From assembly GCF_001050235.1 (NCBI RefSeq), contig NZ_DF967972.1, positions 1,984,107 through 2,048,106 on the forward strand: a DNA stretch of 64,000 bases. The letters run 5' to 3'. Positions 34,382 to 42,966 of this stretch are shown here, one piece after another. How positions within the stretch are numbered: position 1 is the stretch's first letter; each line of letters begins with the position of its first letter. Under the pieces are notes generated by a model. The model made no database searches, had not been told where the DNA came from, and saw only the letters and a list, made by a program, of their open reading frames with translations. This DNA comes from Longilinea arvoryzae. Lineage in GTDB: Bacteria; Chloroflexota; Anaerolineae; Anaerolineales; Anaerolineaceae. The translations under genes and the position numbers were made by a program.

Positions 34382-35950
34382 CTAGAGAGTAGTTTCTCGT
34401 TTTCGAGTTTCACCGGCCGCGATTTGCTGCAGAGCAACATCTGGAGAAACTCCAGCCATGAGCAAGCCAACCTGTTCCTTGGTCACCTGGTCAGCCGGAA
34501 GAATGGTGACGATATTGCCGCGGTACATGACTGCGATGCGATCCGAGAGCTCCATGACCTCATCCAGTTCGGGCGAAACCAGGAGCACGGCGCAACCTTC
34601 CGTCCGCTTGTCCATGATGCGTTTGTGAATGAATTCGATCGAACCAACATCCAGGCCGCGCGTAGGCTGAGAAGCGATCAAGAATTGAATCGGGCGGGAG
34701 AGTTCGCGGGCGATAATCACCTTTTGTTGATTGCCGCCGGAGAGCGACCCAACCGTTGTGTCGATACTGGGAGTGCGAATATCGAATTCTTTTACCAGGC
34801 GCTCGGCAGATTCGACGATTTTTTCTTCATTCAGAATGATGCCTCTGGAAAAAGGCTCTTTGAAGTAGGTACACAGAACCAGATTTTCATAAATCGGGAA
34901 GGGCAGCACCAGACCATCGCGCTGGCGATCCTCAGGCACATGCGCCGAACCATATTCCGTAATCTGGCGCGGGGACGCTTTGCTGATATCGTGGCCCAGC
35001 AGGGTGATCTTCCCGGACTCAAGGTGTTTCATGCCGGTGATGGCTTCGACCAGTTCGGTCTGCCCATTGCCCTGCACGCCGGCCACGCCCAGAATTTCCC
35101 CCGCATGAATGTCGAAGGAGACGTTGTTTACCGCGATCTGTTTGATTTCATCGCGCATCACCAGGTTCTCGACGTTGAGAACGACCTCTCCCGGTGTGCC
35201 AACCTCACGTTCCACTTCCAGATTGACCGCGCGACCAACCATCATGGCGGCCAGCTTGTTCTGATCCGCTTCAGCCGGGGTTGTCTCACCCACCACTGCA
35301 CCGCGGCGGATGACCATGATACGGTCGGCAATTGCCAGAACTTCGCGCAGTTTGTGGGTGATGAAGATAATCGACTTGCCCTGTTTGGCCAGCGAACGCA
35401 TAATCTCGAACAACTCGTCCGCTTCCTGCGGCGTCAGCACAGCGGTTGGTTCGTCGAAGATGAGGATGTCAGCTTCACGATACAACAGCTTGATGATCTC
35501 AACCCGCTGCTGAACGCCCACCGGCAGATCCTGAACGTACAAATCCGGATTGACATCCAATTGGAACGCTTCGGAAATCTCTCGAATGCGTTTGGCCGCC
35601 TTTGGCCGGTCCAGGAATCCGCCCGGACGGACAGGTTCCTCACCCAGCATCACGTTTTCGGTAACCGTGAAGACGGGCACTAACATGAAGTGTTGATGCA
35701 CCATACCAATTCCGGCTTTGATGGCATCGGTTGGGGAATGGACCTGAACCGGTTTGCCGCGGACCGAAATTTCGCCTTCATCCGGCTGGTACAGGCCATA
35801 AAGAATATTCATCAATGTGGTCTTACCCGCACCGTTTTCGCCCAGCAAGGCGAGAATTTCTCCCTCATTCAATTGCAGGTCGATATGGTCATTGGCCAAC
35901 ACGCCAGGAAAGCGCTTTGTAATCCCAGAAAGTTGAAGAATGGGCGTCAT
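34382..35950 (-). CDS. Nucleoside/BMP-type ABC importer ATPase with two nucleotide-binding domains
   Basis: A 522-residue ATPase with duplicated ABC domains, as in YufO/NupO and sugar importers. The first domain has GENGAGKTTLMNILYG, LPVGVQQRVEI and LIFDEPTAVLTP. The second has a degenerate Walker A (GVQGNGQTELVEAI) and the signature LSGGNQQKVIIARELS, followed by FLIASQPTRGLDVGS. The degenerate second site is usual in the family. It follows the binding-protein gene by 126 bases, with a hairpin between them. Confidence 0.92.
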   Translation of the reverse strand: MTPILQLSGITKRFPGVLANDHIDLQLNEGEILALLGENGAGKTTLMNILYGLYQPDEGEISVRGKPVQVHSPTDAIKAGIGMVHQHFMLVPVFTVTENVMLGEEPVRPGGFLDRPKAAKRIREISEAFQLDVNPDLYVQDLPVGVQQRVEIIKLLYREADILIFDEPTAVLTPQEADELFEIMRSLAKQGKSIIFITHKLREVLAIADRIMVIRRGAVVGETTPAEADQNKLAAMMVGRAVNLEVEREVGTPGEVVLNVENLVMRDEIKQIAVNNVSFDIHAGEILGVAGVQGNGQTELVEAITGMKHLESGKITLLGHDISKASPRQITEYGSAHVPEDRQRDGLVLPFPIYENLVLCTYFKEPFSRGIILNEEKIVESAERLVKEFDIRTPSIDTTVGSLSGGNQQKVIIARELSRPIQFLIASQPTRGLDVGSIEFIHKRIMDKRTEGCAVLLVSPELDEVMELSDRIAVMYRGNIVTILPADQVTKEQVGLLMAGVSPDVALQQIAAGETRKRETTL

Positions 35951-36028
35951 GACCGCTCCGTATGGAAAATATGAATTTCATCATTTTACCATACTTAACA
36001 ATTCCGTCGGTAGTGTTAAAGGATAAGA

Positions 36029-36056
36029 AAACTGCCAGGATTGCTCCTGGCAGTTT
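36029..36056 (-). terminator. Intercistronic hairpin after the binding-protein gene
   Basis: A 12-bp perfect stem (36029-36040 with 36045-36056) with TTGC loop. The weak T content after it suggests partial termination or mRNA protection, raising the binding protein above the transporter genes. Confidence 0.65.
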
Positions 36057-36076
36057 CGGTATTCAGTCTTTCAAAA

Positions 36077-37210
36077 TTACTGCTTGATCGCGAAGGTATC
36101 GCTGAGTTTGATGGTGCCGTCGATGATGGACGGGGCCAAAGCTTCGGTTTCAGTGCGCAGTGCTTCAGGAACCGCAGCGTTGATGGTGCCCAGACCAACA
36201 CCCTTGTTCGTGAGGGTACCAACGGTGATGCCACCCTTGAAGGTGCCGTCGATAACCATCTTGATGGAATCGAGGACGGTGGCGTCCATCAGTTTCATCA
36301 CGGAGGTCAGGACGATGTCGGCATATTCAGGATTGGTCAGCGCCCAGTCGCTATCGACGCCGATGATGTAGGCATTGCCACGTTCCTTGACGGCCGCAGC
36401 GGTGCCCAGGCCCACAGGACCAGCAACCGGCATGATGATGTCGGCGCCTTCGTCCATCAGGCTGTTGCCGAGTTCCTTACCCTTGGCCTGATCGTCGAAG
36501 GAGCTGGAGAACAGGCCCTTTTCGGGGTCGTTGATGTCCCAACCGAGGACTTCCACTTTGGTGCCCTTCTGCTCATTGTAGTAAGCAACACCGCGAGCGA
36601 AGCCATCCATGAAGATGGTGACGGTCGGGATGGGGAAGCCACCGAAGGTGCCGACCTTGCCGGTCTTGGTCACACCAGCGGCCAGATAGCCAGCCAGGAA
36701 GGCGGCCTGGTCGGTCTGGAAGACCTGGCCCAGGATGTTCGGGATGATCGGGTCGTAGGAGACATCGACGATGGAGAACTTCACATCGGGATTGGCTTCA
36801 GCGGCGGCCTTGGTGGCGTCGGTCAGATAGAAACCAACCGGGATGATCAGGTCGCACTTCTCTTCGACGAAGGCGTTGATGTTCTTCTCGTAGTCGGCAA
36901 CTTCCTGCGATTCCAGATACTTGCCTTCGATGCCCAGGGTTTCAACGGCGTCGGTCACGCCCTTCCAGGCGGTCGCATTGAAGCTCTTGTCATCGATACC
37001 GCCGGTATCGGTCACTTCGCAGACCTTGATCTTGGCGGCGGGGGCTTCGGTGGGCGCAACAGTCGGCTCGACCGGGGCTGTGGTGGGCTCGACAGGAGCC
37101 GCGGTGGGCTCTACGGGCGCAGCAGTCGGCGTAGCTGCAGGTGCGCAGGCAGCAAGGATCATGGTTGCCATGACAACGACTGCCAAAACTAATGAAAGTT
37201 TCTTTGCCAT
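36077..37210 (-). CDS. BMP-family substrate-binding lipoprotein (nucleoside importer)
   Basis: A 377-residue binding protein of the Bmp/PnrA family, which bind purine nucleosides. The signal peptide ends in LAAC (Cys21). A linker made of repeated PVEPT.A units (about residues 31-55) ties the domain to the membrane. The mature part begins VCEVTDTGGIDDKSFNATAWKG, the classic BMP opening with the ligand-contacting Asp/Asn residues, and continues with IPVGFYLTDATKAAAEANPDVKF. GGAGGA precedes the ATG. It heads the importer operon and has a near-consensus promoter. Confidence 0.93.
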   Translation of the reverse strand: MAKKLSLVLAVVVMATMILAACAPAATPTAAPVEPTAAPVEPTTAPVEPTVAPTEAPAAKIKVCEVTDTGGIDDKSFNATAWKGVTDAVETLGIEGKYLESQEVADYEKNINAFVEEKCDLIIPVGFYLTDATKAAAEANPDVKFSIVDVSYDPIIPNILGQVFQTDQAAFLAGYLAAGVTKTGKVGTFGGFPIPTVTIFMDGFARGVAYYNEQKGTKVEVLGWDINDPEKGLFSSSFDDQAKGKELGNSLMDEGADIIMPVAGPVGLGTAAAVKERGNAYIIGVDSDWALTNPEYADIVLTSVMKLMDATVLDSIKMVIDGTFKGGITVGTLTNKGVGLGTINAAVPEALRTETEALAPSIIDGTIKLSDTFAIKQ

Positions 37211-37277
37211 TTTCTTCTTCCTCCAACAATGAATTGGGTGGAAATTTCCCGACCTGAAGGCTCAGACCGGTAGGTAA

Positions 37278-37306
37278 AGTATACATCGGAATAATTTCAG
37301 TGGCAA
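37278..37306 (-). promoter_or_regulatory. Sigma70-type promoter of the nucleoside importer operon
   Basis: On the minus strand TTGCCA (37306-37301), 17-base spacer, TATACT (37283-37278). Confidence 0.7.
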
Positions 37307-37357
37307 GATAAACTTGTTAGCGTTTTGTAAGCTTTATGGTCAAAGAGGTCAATGAAA

Positions 37358-37382
37358 ACGGGCTCCATTATGGAGCCCGTTG
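37358..37382 (-). terminator. Terminator of the MFS transporter gene
   Basis: An 11-bp stem (37358-37368 with 37372-37382), 3-base loop, followed on the minus strand by TTTTC. Confidence 0.88.
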
Positions 37383-37412
37383 GTTGGAAAGTCGAGAATT
37401 CGATTCGGCAGG

Positions 37413-38675
37413 TCAGGCCTGGGGTTTGGCCTCGCCGCGTTTGACGCCGAGCATCATCGCCATGGCCAGAACCATGAATATCGGGCCAACGATCATGATC
37501 GAGCTGTAATTGTTGTGGGTCAGCGCCACGATCCAGCCGTTGATGTTTGGTCCGGCGATGGCCGCCAGGGTGGAGAACAGGTAATACAGGCCGGTGTACG
37601 TGCCGATGCGAACATTATCGGTCATATCCACCACCATGGGCAGCGAATTGACGTTGATCATGGCCCAGGACGCGCCAGCCAGCATCAACAGGATGCTGAT
37701 CATATACATCTGCCCCAGTCCAAAGACCTTGGCCAGCGGAATGATCAGGGTTGCCTTCGGCAGGATGTACATCAGCAGCATGAGCACGATCATGCCGACG
37801 AGACCGATCAGGATCGTCCGGCGGCGGCCCAGGCTGCCGCCAATATAGCCGGCCGGCAGGGCGAAAAGAACAAAGACAAAAGAGAGCTGGCCCAACAACT
37901 GCGCGCCCTGACCGCCTTCCAGTCCAAGGTGATTCTGTGCATACAGCGTGAAGAATGCCTCGATGGCATTGTAGGCCACAAACCAGAAGAAAATGGCCAA
38001 CAGAATCCGCAGCGCGCTCTTTTCTTCGCCGCGAATGACGGTCATAAAGGCCTTCCACAGGTCCGGGCGTTCCTCTTCGGAGGTCTCCTCGTATTCCTTT
38101 GGCTCTTTGATGAAAATAAAAACCAGTAAAGCCGAGAGGACCACCAGGATCGACCCCATCCAGAAAGGATAGGCATGATTGGCGCTCATGTCATACAGCC
38201 GGCCGCCGATCAGCGTGGCGACGATGGAACCGATCCCACCCATCATGTTGATGATGCCGTTCGCCTGCGAGCGGAAGCGCGAGGGAGTGATATCGGGCAT
38301 CAGCGCGATGACCGGGATGCGCCAGAATGCCATGCTGACCAGCAGTGTGCTGGTGCAGGCGACGAAGAGCGGAAGGATATTTGCCAGCGGAATGAGGCCG
38401 AACGCGATTGCTCCGATCGGCGCGCCGATCAAAATGAAAGGCATACGCCGGCCGATGGGCGTGCGCAGGCGGTCCGACCAGGCGCCGACCGGCGGTTGGA
38501 TGAGGAACGCGGCAATGTTATCCAGCGTCATGAAAAAACCGATCCAACGTGGGTCGAGCTGGAATTTGTTGGCCAGGAACAGCGGGACAAAACTGTTATA
38601 GACCATCCAGATGACGCTGACGCCAAAGAACCCAAACCCGAGCAAAAAGGTCTTTCCGTAGTTCAGACGTTTCAT
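37413..38675 (-). CDS. MFS transporter, sugar/cation symporter-like
   Basis: A 420-residue major facilitator with about 12 spans. The segment GAWSDRLRTPIGRRMPFILIGAP after span 2 and GGSLGRRRTILIGLVGM in the second half are the family's intracellular loops. The SDR..TP.GRR pattern resembles glycoside/sucrose transporters (GPH and SLC45 types), so a sugar substrate is likely but unproven. A charged loop EEETSEEERPD-like joins the two halves. The gene appears monocistronic, with hairpins on both sides. Confidence 0.85.
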   Translation of the reverse strand: MKRLNYGKTFLLGFGFFGVSVIWMVYNSFVPLFLANKFQLDPRWIGFFMTLDNIAAFLIQPPVGAWSDRLRTPIGRRMPFILIGAPIGAIAFGLIPLANILPLFVACTSTLLVSMAFWRIPVIALMPDITPSRFRSQANGIINMMGGIGSIVATLIGGRLYDMSANHAYPFWMGSILVVLSALLVFIFIKEPKEYEETSEEERPDLWKAFMTVIRGEEKSALRILLAIFFWFVAYNAIEAFFTLYAQNHLGLEGGQGAQLLGQLSFVFVLFALPAGYIGGSLGRRRTILIGLVGMIVLMLLMYILPKATLIIPLAKVFGLGQMYMISILLMLAGASWAMINVNSLPMVVDMTDNVRIGTYTGLYYLFSTLAAIAGPNINGWIVALTHNNYSSIMIVGPIFMVLAMAMMLGVKRGEAKPQA

Positions 38676-38723
38676 GGCTTCTCTCCCTGAAGGTAACCAG
38701 AAGGTAATGAGTCAATGCGAGAA

Positions 38724-38750
38724 CCGCCCGTGCTTCAACAGCACAGGCGG
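38724..38750 (-). terminator. Hairpin downstream of trmD
   Basis: CCGCC-C-GTGCT (38724-38734) pairs with AGCAC-A-GGCGG (38740-38750), 10 bp with one mismatch. There is no clear T-run. Confidence 0.45.
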
Positions 38751-38775
38751 GAAATTGGGCGGCAGAGGGAAAGGT

Positions 38776-39549
38776 TCATCCTTGATCTTGCTCTGAGGTG
38801 GTAGGGGCTGAATTTTGAGATTGCTCTTCTCGCAGACGTGCGAGATATTTGCGATCGGCAGGGGTCAGATCGAATTTTTCGAGCAGATCGGGTCGCTTCT
38901 CCAGCGTGCGTTTCAGAGATTGCTCGCGGCGCCAGCGCGCGATGGCGCCATGGTCGCCGGATTGGAGCACTTCCGGAACGCCCCAGCCCCGGAATTCGGG
39001 GGGGCGGGTGTAATGCGGATATTCCAGCAGGCCGGAGGCGAACGAATCATCCTGGGCGCCGTCGGGGTCGCCCAGCGCGCCCGGGATCAAACGCGTGATG
39101 GCATCGATCAAAACCAGCGCAGGAAGTTCGCCGCCGGTGAGGACATAATCGCCAATCGAAATCTGGTCCGTGATCAGGTGTTCGCGAATGCGTTCGTCGA
39201 TGCCTTCATAGCGACCGCACACCAATGCCAGGCGAGGGTAAGCCACCAGCTCCTGGGCAACGTGTTGGGTGAAGGTCCGGCCCTGGGGGGTCATCATGAT
39301 GACCGGGCAGGCGGGCGGCGCGCCCAATACGTCTTCGACCGCAGCGAAGACCGGCTCGCATTTCATGACCATTCCACCGCCGCCGCCGTACGGCGTATCA
39401 TCGGTGGTGTGGTGCCGGTCGATCGTCCAGGAGCGCAGGTCGTGCAAGTGAACGTCCAGCAGGCCGTTTTTTATGGCGCGCTGTAAAATACTGATTTCCA
39501 GATAAGGTTTCAGTCCGTCCGGAAAAATGGTAAATACATCGAAAAGCAT
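38776..39549 (-). CDS. trmD: tRNA (guanine-N1)-methyltransferase TrmD
   Basis: A 257-residue SPOUT methylase that makes m1G37 in tRNAs and guards against frameshifting. Visible motifs: [17 protein letters not shown], the knot segment [27 protein letters not shown] and the substrate loop [14 protein letters not shown]. The catalytic Asp lies in QDDSF. It is separated from its usual partners (rpsP, rimM, rplS), which are not in the window. Confidence 0.95.
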   Translation of the reverse strand: MLFDVFTIFPDGLKPYLEISILQRAIKNGLLDVHLHDLRSWTIDRHHTTDDTPYGGGGGMVMKCEPVFAAVEDVLGAPPACPVIMMTPQGRTFTQHVAQELVAYPRLALVCGRYEGIDERIREHLITDQISIGDYVLTGGELPALVLIDAITRLIPGALGDPDGAQDDSFASGLLEYPHYTRPPEFRGWGVPEVLQSGDHGAIARWRREQSLKRTLEKRPDLLEKFDLTPADRKYLARLREEQSQNSAPTTSEQDQG

Positions 39550-39655
39550 GGCATCATTCTAGCGTGAAGAATGCGGGTTGGCAAGAAAAAAGGGTTCGTG
39601 AAACCGATCAGGTTAAAAAGGGCTTAGAAGAAAGAACGTTCGGCACCCCCAAAGC

Positions 39656-39683
39656 TTGACGAGTCTCCTTGAAATGGTAAGAT
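39656..39683 (+). promoter_or_regulatory. Sigma70-type promoter of the TPR gene pair
   Basis: TTGACG (39656-39661), 16-base spacer, TAAGAT (39678-39683). The predicted transcript starts at about 39690, on the first ATG. Confidence 0.55.
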
Positions 39684-39689
39684 TAAATT

Positions 39690-40970
39690 ATGTATTTACG
39701 TGGTAGTCAACTGAACATGAATAAACGCCGGCATCGTACGAATCCGGTTACGATTGTTTTATTTTTCCTTGCCGTAGGCGCATTGATCTATGTCAATCAG
39801 GTGATCGTGCCATCGACCACCCCCCTCTTCATCCCGACCGCGACGCCGACCCGGGCGCCTGAAACCTATATCGCGGATGCCGAGTCGCTGGTCAGCGAAG
39901 GCAAGATCTCACAGGCGATCACGGCCTACAAGGATGCCGTGCAGGCCGACCCCAGGAACGCGGGCGTGAAGGTATCGTTGGCGGAGCTGGAGGCCATGAA
40001 CGGCAGTTATGCTGACGCCATATTGCATACCGAAGATGCACTTCTGCTCGACACCAATAACGCCATGGCGCATGCCGTGCGCGGTTGGGCTCTGGGGCTT
40101 TCGGGCGATTACCTGGCTTCACAAACAGCATTGAAGCAGGCCATTGAGATCGACCCGAACAATCCAATTCCGTACGCCTATCTGGCAGAGGTTCTGGCGC
40201 GGATGCAGCAGGATGGCAAGGGTTCCATGGGTACGCTGGACGAGGCCATCGAGTATTCGCGCAAAGCCCGCGATTTGGGCCCGGATTTGCTGGAGACCCA
40301 CCGCGCGCGCGGGATCATCCTGGAACTCACCGGCGAGAATGCCGACGCGATTCAGGAATTCGAAGCCGCGATTGCCATCAATCCCAACATCGCCGAGTTG
40401 CACATCATGCTGGGCCGCAATTACGTCGCCATCGGCAATGATCCCGCCGCCGAAGAACAGTATTACAAGGCCAATTCACTCAACCCGTCCGATCCCTGGC
40501 CAGACGTGTATATGTCGCGCCTTTACCTGCGCACCGGTGATTATGTCAAGGCCATTCAGTTCGCCGAACAGGCGGTCGAAAACGACCCGAGCAATTCCTA
40601 CTTTTACATCAATCTGGGCACCATGTACTATAAGAATTTGATGTACCCGGATTCGATCAAAGCGTTTCGATTGGGTCTGCGCGGCGGCACAACCGAAGAT
40701 GGCGTGGAACTGCCAGGGGCAGCGCTCAGCGGCGATAACGTGGATGCCTATTATTTCTACGGCCTGGCGTTGGCTCGAAACGGCGAGTGTAACGAGGCTG
40801 TCGAAATCTCTCAAATGCTGCAGCAGACCGTCCCGAATGATGATATCGCCATGTATAATGCGCAAGAGATGATCAATATCTGTACCGGCCAATCGGCGAC
40901 TGAAACTGTTGCGACGGAAACCATCACGCCCGAGGAAAACTCAGGAGTGACGGATACTCCACAACCCTAA
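39690..40970 (+). CDS. Membrane-anchored TPR protein (first of a pair)
   Basis: A 426-residue protein with one N-terminal span (about residues 21-41), a short Thr/Pro linker, and about eight tetratricopeptide repeats from residue 53 to 390, starting YIADAESLVSEGKISQAITAYKD-type helices. It ends with a Thr/Glu-rich tail. TPRs would face the outside and act as a protein scaffold. The ATG at 39690 coincides with the predicted transcript start; an in-frame ATG at 39717 is an alternative, and neither has a Shine-Dalgarno. A paralogue follows after three bases. Confidence 0.8.
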   Translation: MYLRGSQLNMNKRRHRTNPVTIVLFFLAVGALIYVNQVIVPSTTPLFIPTATPTRAPETYIADAESLVSEGKISQAITAYKDAVQADPRNAGVKVSLAELEAMNGSYADAILHTEDALLLDTNNAMAHAVRGWALGLSGDYLASQTALKQAIEIDPNNPIPYAYLAEVLARMQQDGKGSMGTLDEAIEYSRKARDLGPDLLETHRARGIILELTGENADAIQEFEAAIAINPNIAELHIMLGRNYVAIGNDPAAEEQYYKANSLNPSDPWPDVYMSRLYLRTGDYVKAIQFAEQAVENDPSNSYFYINLGTMYYKNLMYPDSIKAFRLGLRGGTTEDGVELPGAALSGDNVDAYYFYGLALARNGECNEAVEISQMLQQTVPNDDIAMYNAQEMINICTGQSATETVATETITPEENSGVTDTPQP

Positions 40971-40973
40971 AGA

Positions 40974-42428
40974 ATGAGCTCGAACGCGAAACGATATATT
41001 TTCCTGCGCCAAAGACGACACAGTGATCCGTACCGTGTGTTGATATTGCTGGCGCTGTTGTTGGTCGGCTTGTTTGTGCTGCGGGAGTTCAAGGCCGGGG
41101 CAATCGAAGCGCCGTTTACGGCAACGGCCACGCCGACTCGCACCGTGATCAGCTATGAACAGGAAGCCGAAACCTATTTTCAGATCGGCGACCTGAATAA
41201 AGCCATCGGATCCTATCAACAGGCGATCGCACAGCAGCCTCAAGACGCGCAATTGTATGCCGAACTGGCGCGCATCCAGACCTATTCGTCCAGCCTGTTG
41301 ACCAATTCCGATGCCCGCCGCCAACGCCTGCAGGAAGCCCTCGATTCGATCGGCAAAGCGGTCGAGTTGGCGCCGGACGACAGCACCGCGCACGCCGTGC
41401 GCGCTTTCGTGTTGGATTGGAATGCCAACCCAATCCTGGCTGGCGATCAATCGGCCGTCATCCTGCTGCAGGCCGAGCAGGAAGCCGTCACCGCGATCAA
41501 TCTGGATAATACCAACACCCTGGCCCTGGCTTATTATGCTGAAATCCTGGTCGACCAACAAAAATGGAATCAGGCCGAACAATACATTGACCAGGCCCTG
41601 GAACGCGATTCAACCCTGATGGACGTGCACCGGGTAAAAGGCTACGTGCTCGAATCGACCCGCCAGTACCGGTTGGCCATCGAAGAATATCAGAAAGCTC
41701 TGGAAATCGCCCCCAACATGCCACTCCTCTGGCTGCAGATTGGCTACAATTACCGCGCGCTCGCGGACCCGAGCGTCCCGGCACAGTTCGATCCGGCCCT
41801 GGAGGCGTTCTCGAAGGTTGTGGAAATCAACGAGCGTCTGGGCATTCAAGATTCGCTGCCCTATACGCAGATTGCCAAGACCTACGCCCAGATGGGTGAA
41901 GGCCTGATTTCTTCGCGGAACGCGCGCAAGGCGCTGCAGATCAGCCCCACCAGCCCGGATATGTACGGGCAGCTTGGCGTGATCTACTTCCAGGCCCGCA
42001 ACTATGAAGGCGCCATTCCGGCCTTTCAATGTGCGTTGGAGGGCTGTGACGCGGTCACGAGTTGCGATGTTCGCCAGTGCGATTCGGAAACCGATCCGGC
42101 GGTCACCGTCACGGGGCTGCCGTTGAGCGACTCCACGGTGGTGTATTACTACACGTACGGGTCGGTGCTGGCCGGCATGGCTCGCAAGAGCAACGGCTAT
42201 TGCAACAAGGCCATGGAAATCCTGAACAAAGTGCGCAACGCCTACAGCGAAGATACCATCATCCTGTCCATCATCCAACCCAGCGTGGAAATTTGTCAAA
42301 GCATTTTGAGCGAGACCGACCAGACCCCAACCACGCAACCTCAAACGGACCAAACGCCGACCGTTCAACCTCAGACAGGCCCAACCCAGCCGGGAAATTT
42401 GCCGACGGAGACCCCGTCGGGCGGTTGA
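40974..42428 (+). CDS. Membrane-anchored TPR protein (second of a pair)
   Basis: A 484-residue protein with basic N-terminus, one span (about residues 23-40), a Thr/Pro linker with TATATPT, then TPRs (YEQEAETYFQIGDLNKAIGSY and further units). It has an internal Cys-rich stretch GCDAVTSCDVRQCD not seen in the first paralogue and a Gln/Thr/Pro-rich C-terminus. It is co-transcribed with the gene upstream. Function is unknown; both may organise an envelope complex. Confidence 0.8.
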   Translation: MSSNAKRYIFLRQRRHSDPYRVLILLALLLVGLFVLREFKAGAIEAPFTATATPTRTVISYEQEAETYFQIGDLNKAIGSYQQAIAQQPQDAQLYAELARIQTYSSSLLTNSDARRQRLQEALDSIGKAVELAPDDSTAHAVRAFVLDWNANPILAGDQSAVILLQAEQEAVTAINLDNTNTLALAYYAEILVDQQKWNQAEQYIDQALERDSTLMDVHRVKGYVLESTRQYRLAIEEYQKALEIAPNMPLLWLQIGYNYRALADPSVPAQFDPALEAFSKVVEINERLGIQDSLPYTQIAKTYAQMGEGLISSRNARKALQISPTSPDMYGQLGVIYFQARNYEGAIPAFQCALEGCDAVTSCDVRQCDSETDPAVTVTGLPLSDSTVVYYYTYGSVLAGMARKSNGYCNKAMEILNKVRNAYSEDTIILSIIQPSVEICQSILSETDQTPTTQPQTDQTPTVQPQTGPTQPGNLPTETPSGG

Positions 42429-42515
42429 AATCAGGCCAGGGACACGGCCGATGGACGGGGCTCCCGGCGGATCGAGCCTGAATATCAGAGTTTTATAAGA
42501 GTAAAAATAACCCCC

Positions 42516-42544
42516 TTGACTTTTGATTTGAAGGCAAGTAAACT
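42516..42544 (+). promoter_or_regulatory. Sigma70-type promoter of groES-groEL
   Basis: TTGACT (42516-42521), 17-base spacer, TAAACT (42539-42544). The predicted start falls next to the CIRCE element. Confidence 0.85.
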
Positions 42545-42554
42545 ATCTTTCGGT

Positions 42555-42581
42555 TTAGCACTCTAATCATTAGAGTGCTAA
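42555..42581 (+). promoter_or_regulatory. CIRCE operator (HrcA binding site)
   Basis: A perfect inverted repeat TTAGCACTC (42555-42563), nine-base spacer, GAGTGCTAA (42573-42581), the consensus HrcA operator. It implies heat-shock derepression of groESL. No hrcA is in the window. Confidence 0.97.
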
Positions 42582-42628
42582 ACACAAAAAAACAAACAGA
42601 AATCCTCAACTTTTTTTGGAGGGAAAGA

Positions 42629-42922
42629 ATGTCTATCTCGATGAAACCGTTAGGTGCTCGTGTTGTTGTCGAACCGCTTGAGCAGGAAGAAATCACTGCC
42701 GGTGGTATTGTTCTCCCCGAAACCGCCAAAGAAAAACCCCAAAAGGGCAAAATCATCGCCGTAGGCGCTGGCGACCGCGATGAGAAGGGCAACCGCATCC
42801 CCATGGACGTCAAGGTTGGCGACACGGTATTGTTTGCCAAGTACGGCGGCACGGAGATCAAAATCGACGGCAAGAAGCTGCTGATCCTGCGCGAAAGCGA
42901 TCTGCTGGCGATCATCGATTAG
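42629..42922 (+). CDS. groES: Co-chaperonin GroES
   Basis: A 97-residue GroES with [15 protein letters not shown] at the start, the mobile loop [17 protein letters not shown], and the usual [19 protein letters not shown] core. It caps the GroEL ring during folding. The start at 42629 is set by GGAGGG upstream; the reading frame is open from 42575, but that part is the leader with CIRCE. Confidence 0.97.
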   Translation: MSISMKPLGARVVVEPLEQEEITAGGIVLPETAKEKPQKGKIIAVGAGDRDEKGNRIPMDVKVGDTVLFAKYGGTEIKIDGKKLLILRESDLLAIID

Positions 42923-42966
42923 GTTCTTTGAAGAAATCAAGCTAATTTTTAAGGAGAGTAGAACAT

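Noticed and set aside
34424-35683. A 419-codon open frame antisense to the importer ATPase
   Set aside because: Shadow of a high-GC coding region; no recognisable domain, while the ATPase has all motifs.
36041-37192. A 383-codon open frame antisense to the BMP lipoprotein
   Set aside because: Asp/Gly-rich shadow; the lipoprotein has signal peptide, lipobox, promoter and ribosome-binding site.
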